Shown here one piece after another: positions 12,771 to 12,970 of a stretch of 12,970 nt of DNA; position 1 is the stretch's first letter; each line of letters begins with the position of its first letter. Made by a program: the position numbers and the translations under genes. The stretch is from an uncultured Dorea sp. Lineage in GTDB: Bacteria; Bacillota; Clostridia; Lachnospirales; Lachnospiraceae. The stretch spans positions 1 to 12,970 of the forward strand of contig CAKRAT010000057.1 in assembly GCA_934295165.1 (NCBI GenBank). The letters run 5' to 3'. The notes beneath the pieces are model-generated. The model made no database searches. It saw only the letters and a list, made by a program, of their open reading frames with translations, and was not told the DNA's origin.

Positions 12771-12970
12771 CATTTTGCTGCACAAGCACCGCAATCTTTA
12801 CATTTCTCGTAATCAATGTGAGCGATGTTGTTCTCTACTGCTACAGCTTCGAACTTACATGCTTTTTCACACATCTTACATCCGATACATCCTGCTGTAC
12901 ATGCCTGCATAACTGCTTTACCTTTGTCCTGTGAATTACATTTTACCAGATGTTTCTGATCATATGGCAC
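12749..12970 (-). CDS. rnfB: RnfB, electron transport complex ferredoxin subunit, C-terminal part (5' end outside window)
   Basis: Only the last 73 codons are present. The first visible codon, GTG at 12968-12970, is an internal Val and not a start. The segment holds two 4Fe-4S ferredoxin clusters' worth of cysteines: CIGCKMCEKAC with its preceding CTAG (Cys28, 31, 34, 38 of the visible part) and CKDCGACAAKC (Cys57, 60, 63, 67). It is preceded by VPYDQKHLVKCNSQDKGK, typical of clostridial RnfB. RnfB is the ferredoxin-docking subunit of the Na+/H+-pumping ferredoxin:NAD+ oxidoreductase and is usually the last rnf gene, as it appears to be here. RnfG and RnfD carry covalent FMN added by ApbE, which fits the apbE gene 1.7 kb away. 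Confidence 0.9.
   Translation of the reverse strand: MPYDQKHLVKCNSQDKGKAVMQACTAGCIGCKMCEKACKFEAVAVENNIAHIDYEKCKDCGACAAKCPKKVIS

Overview
The window looks like chromosomal DNA of a low-to-mid GC, spore-forming Firmicute, most probably a Lachnospiraceae-type clostridium. The reasons are a GerW (YtfJ) sporulation gene beside a DUF2953 (YtfI) gene, an Rnf-type ferredoxin subunit, the ApbE / NusG-domain-II / Gx-transporter flavin set, and a SEDS plus short class B PBP pair. The assignment to family is an inference; no 16S or other marker is present.

Layout. From the right edge leftward on the minus strand: the 3' end of rnfB (12749-12970), a DUF2752 membrane protein (12229-12699) and an acidic membrane protein of unknown function (11685-12161). 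A 670-bp gene-free region follows (11014-11690). It is a nested set of long inverted repeats and is the most unusual thing in the window. It separates these genes from apbE, which runs on the plus strand (10018-11016). Two back-to-back promoters (9885-9913 minus, 9935-9963 plus) divide apbE from a minus-strand run: NusG-domain-II protein, Gx transporter family protein, ruvA and ruvB, with gaps of 10, 10 and 16 bp. zapA has its own promoter (7311-7339) and ends in a strong intrinsic terminator (6836-6860). Below it comes a second minus-strand run: U32-family protein, SEDS glycosyltransferase, PBP transpeptidase, then a small conserved-looking protein, DUF2953 protein and gerW, which is cut by the left edge.

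How the genes fit together. ApbE attaches FMN to extracytoplasmic redox proteins such as RnfG and RnfD. Its nearness to rnfB and to the NusG-II and Gx genes points to one membrane redox module. RuvA and RuvB form the Holliday-junction branch-migration motor. ZapA, the SEDS protein and the PBP act at the division or elongation site. DUF2953 and GerW form a spore-associated pair.

Points worth a second look: the multi-branched inverted-repeat element between two convergent genes, whose outer arms contain both stop codons; an abrupt codon-usage change in the last ~33 codons of apbE; a long out-of-frame overlap (86-164 nt) between the SEDS and PBP genes; a 15-bp tandem repeat that reiterates the last codons of rnfB, stop included; and a perfect 14-bp operator-like palindrome behind the PBP gene. 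I saw no tRNA, rRNA, CRISPR array, recognisable transposase or phage gene.
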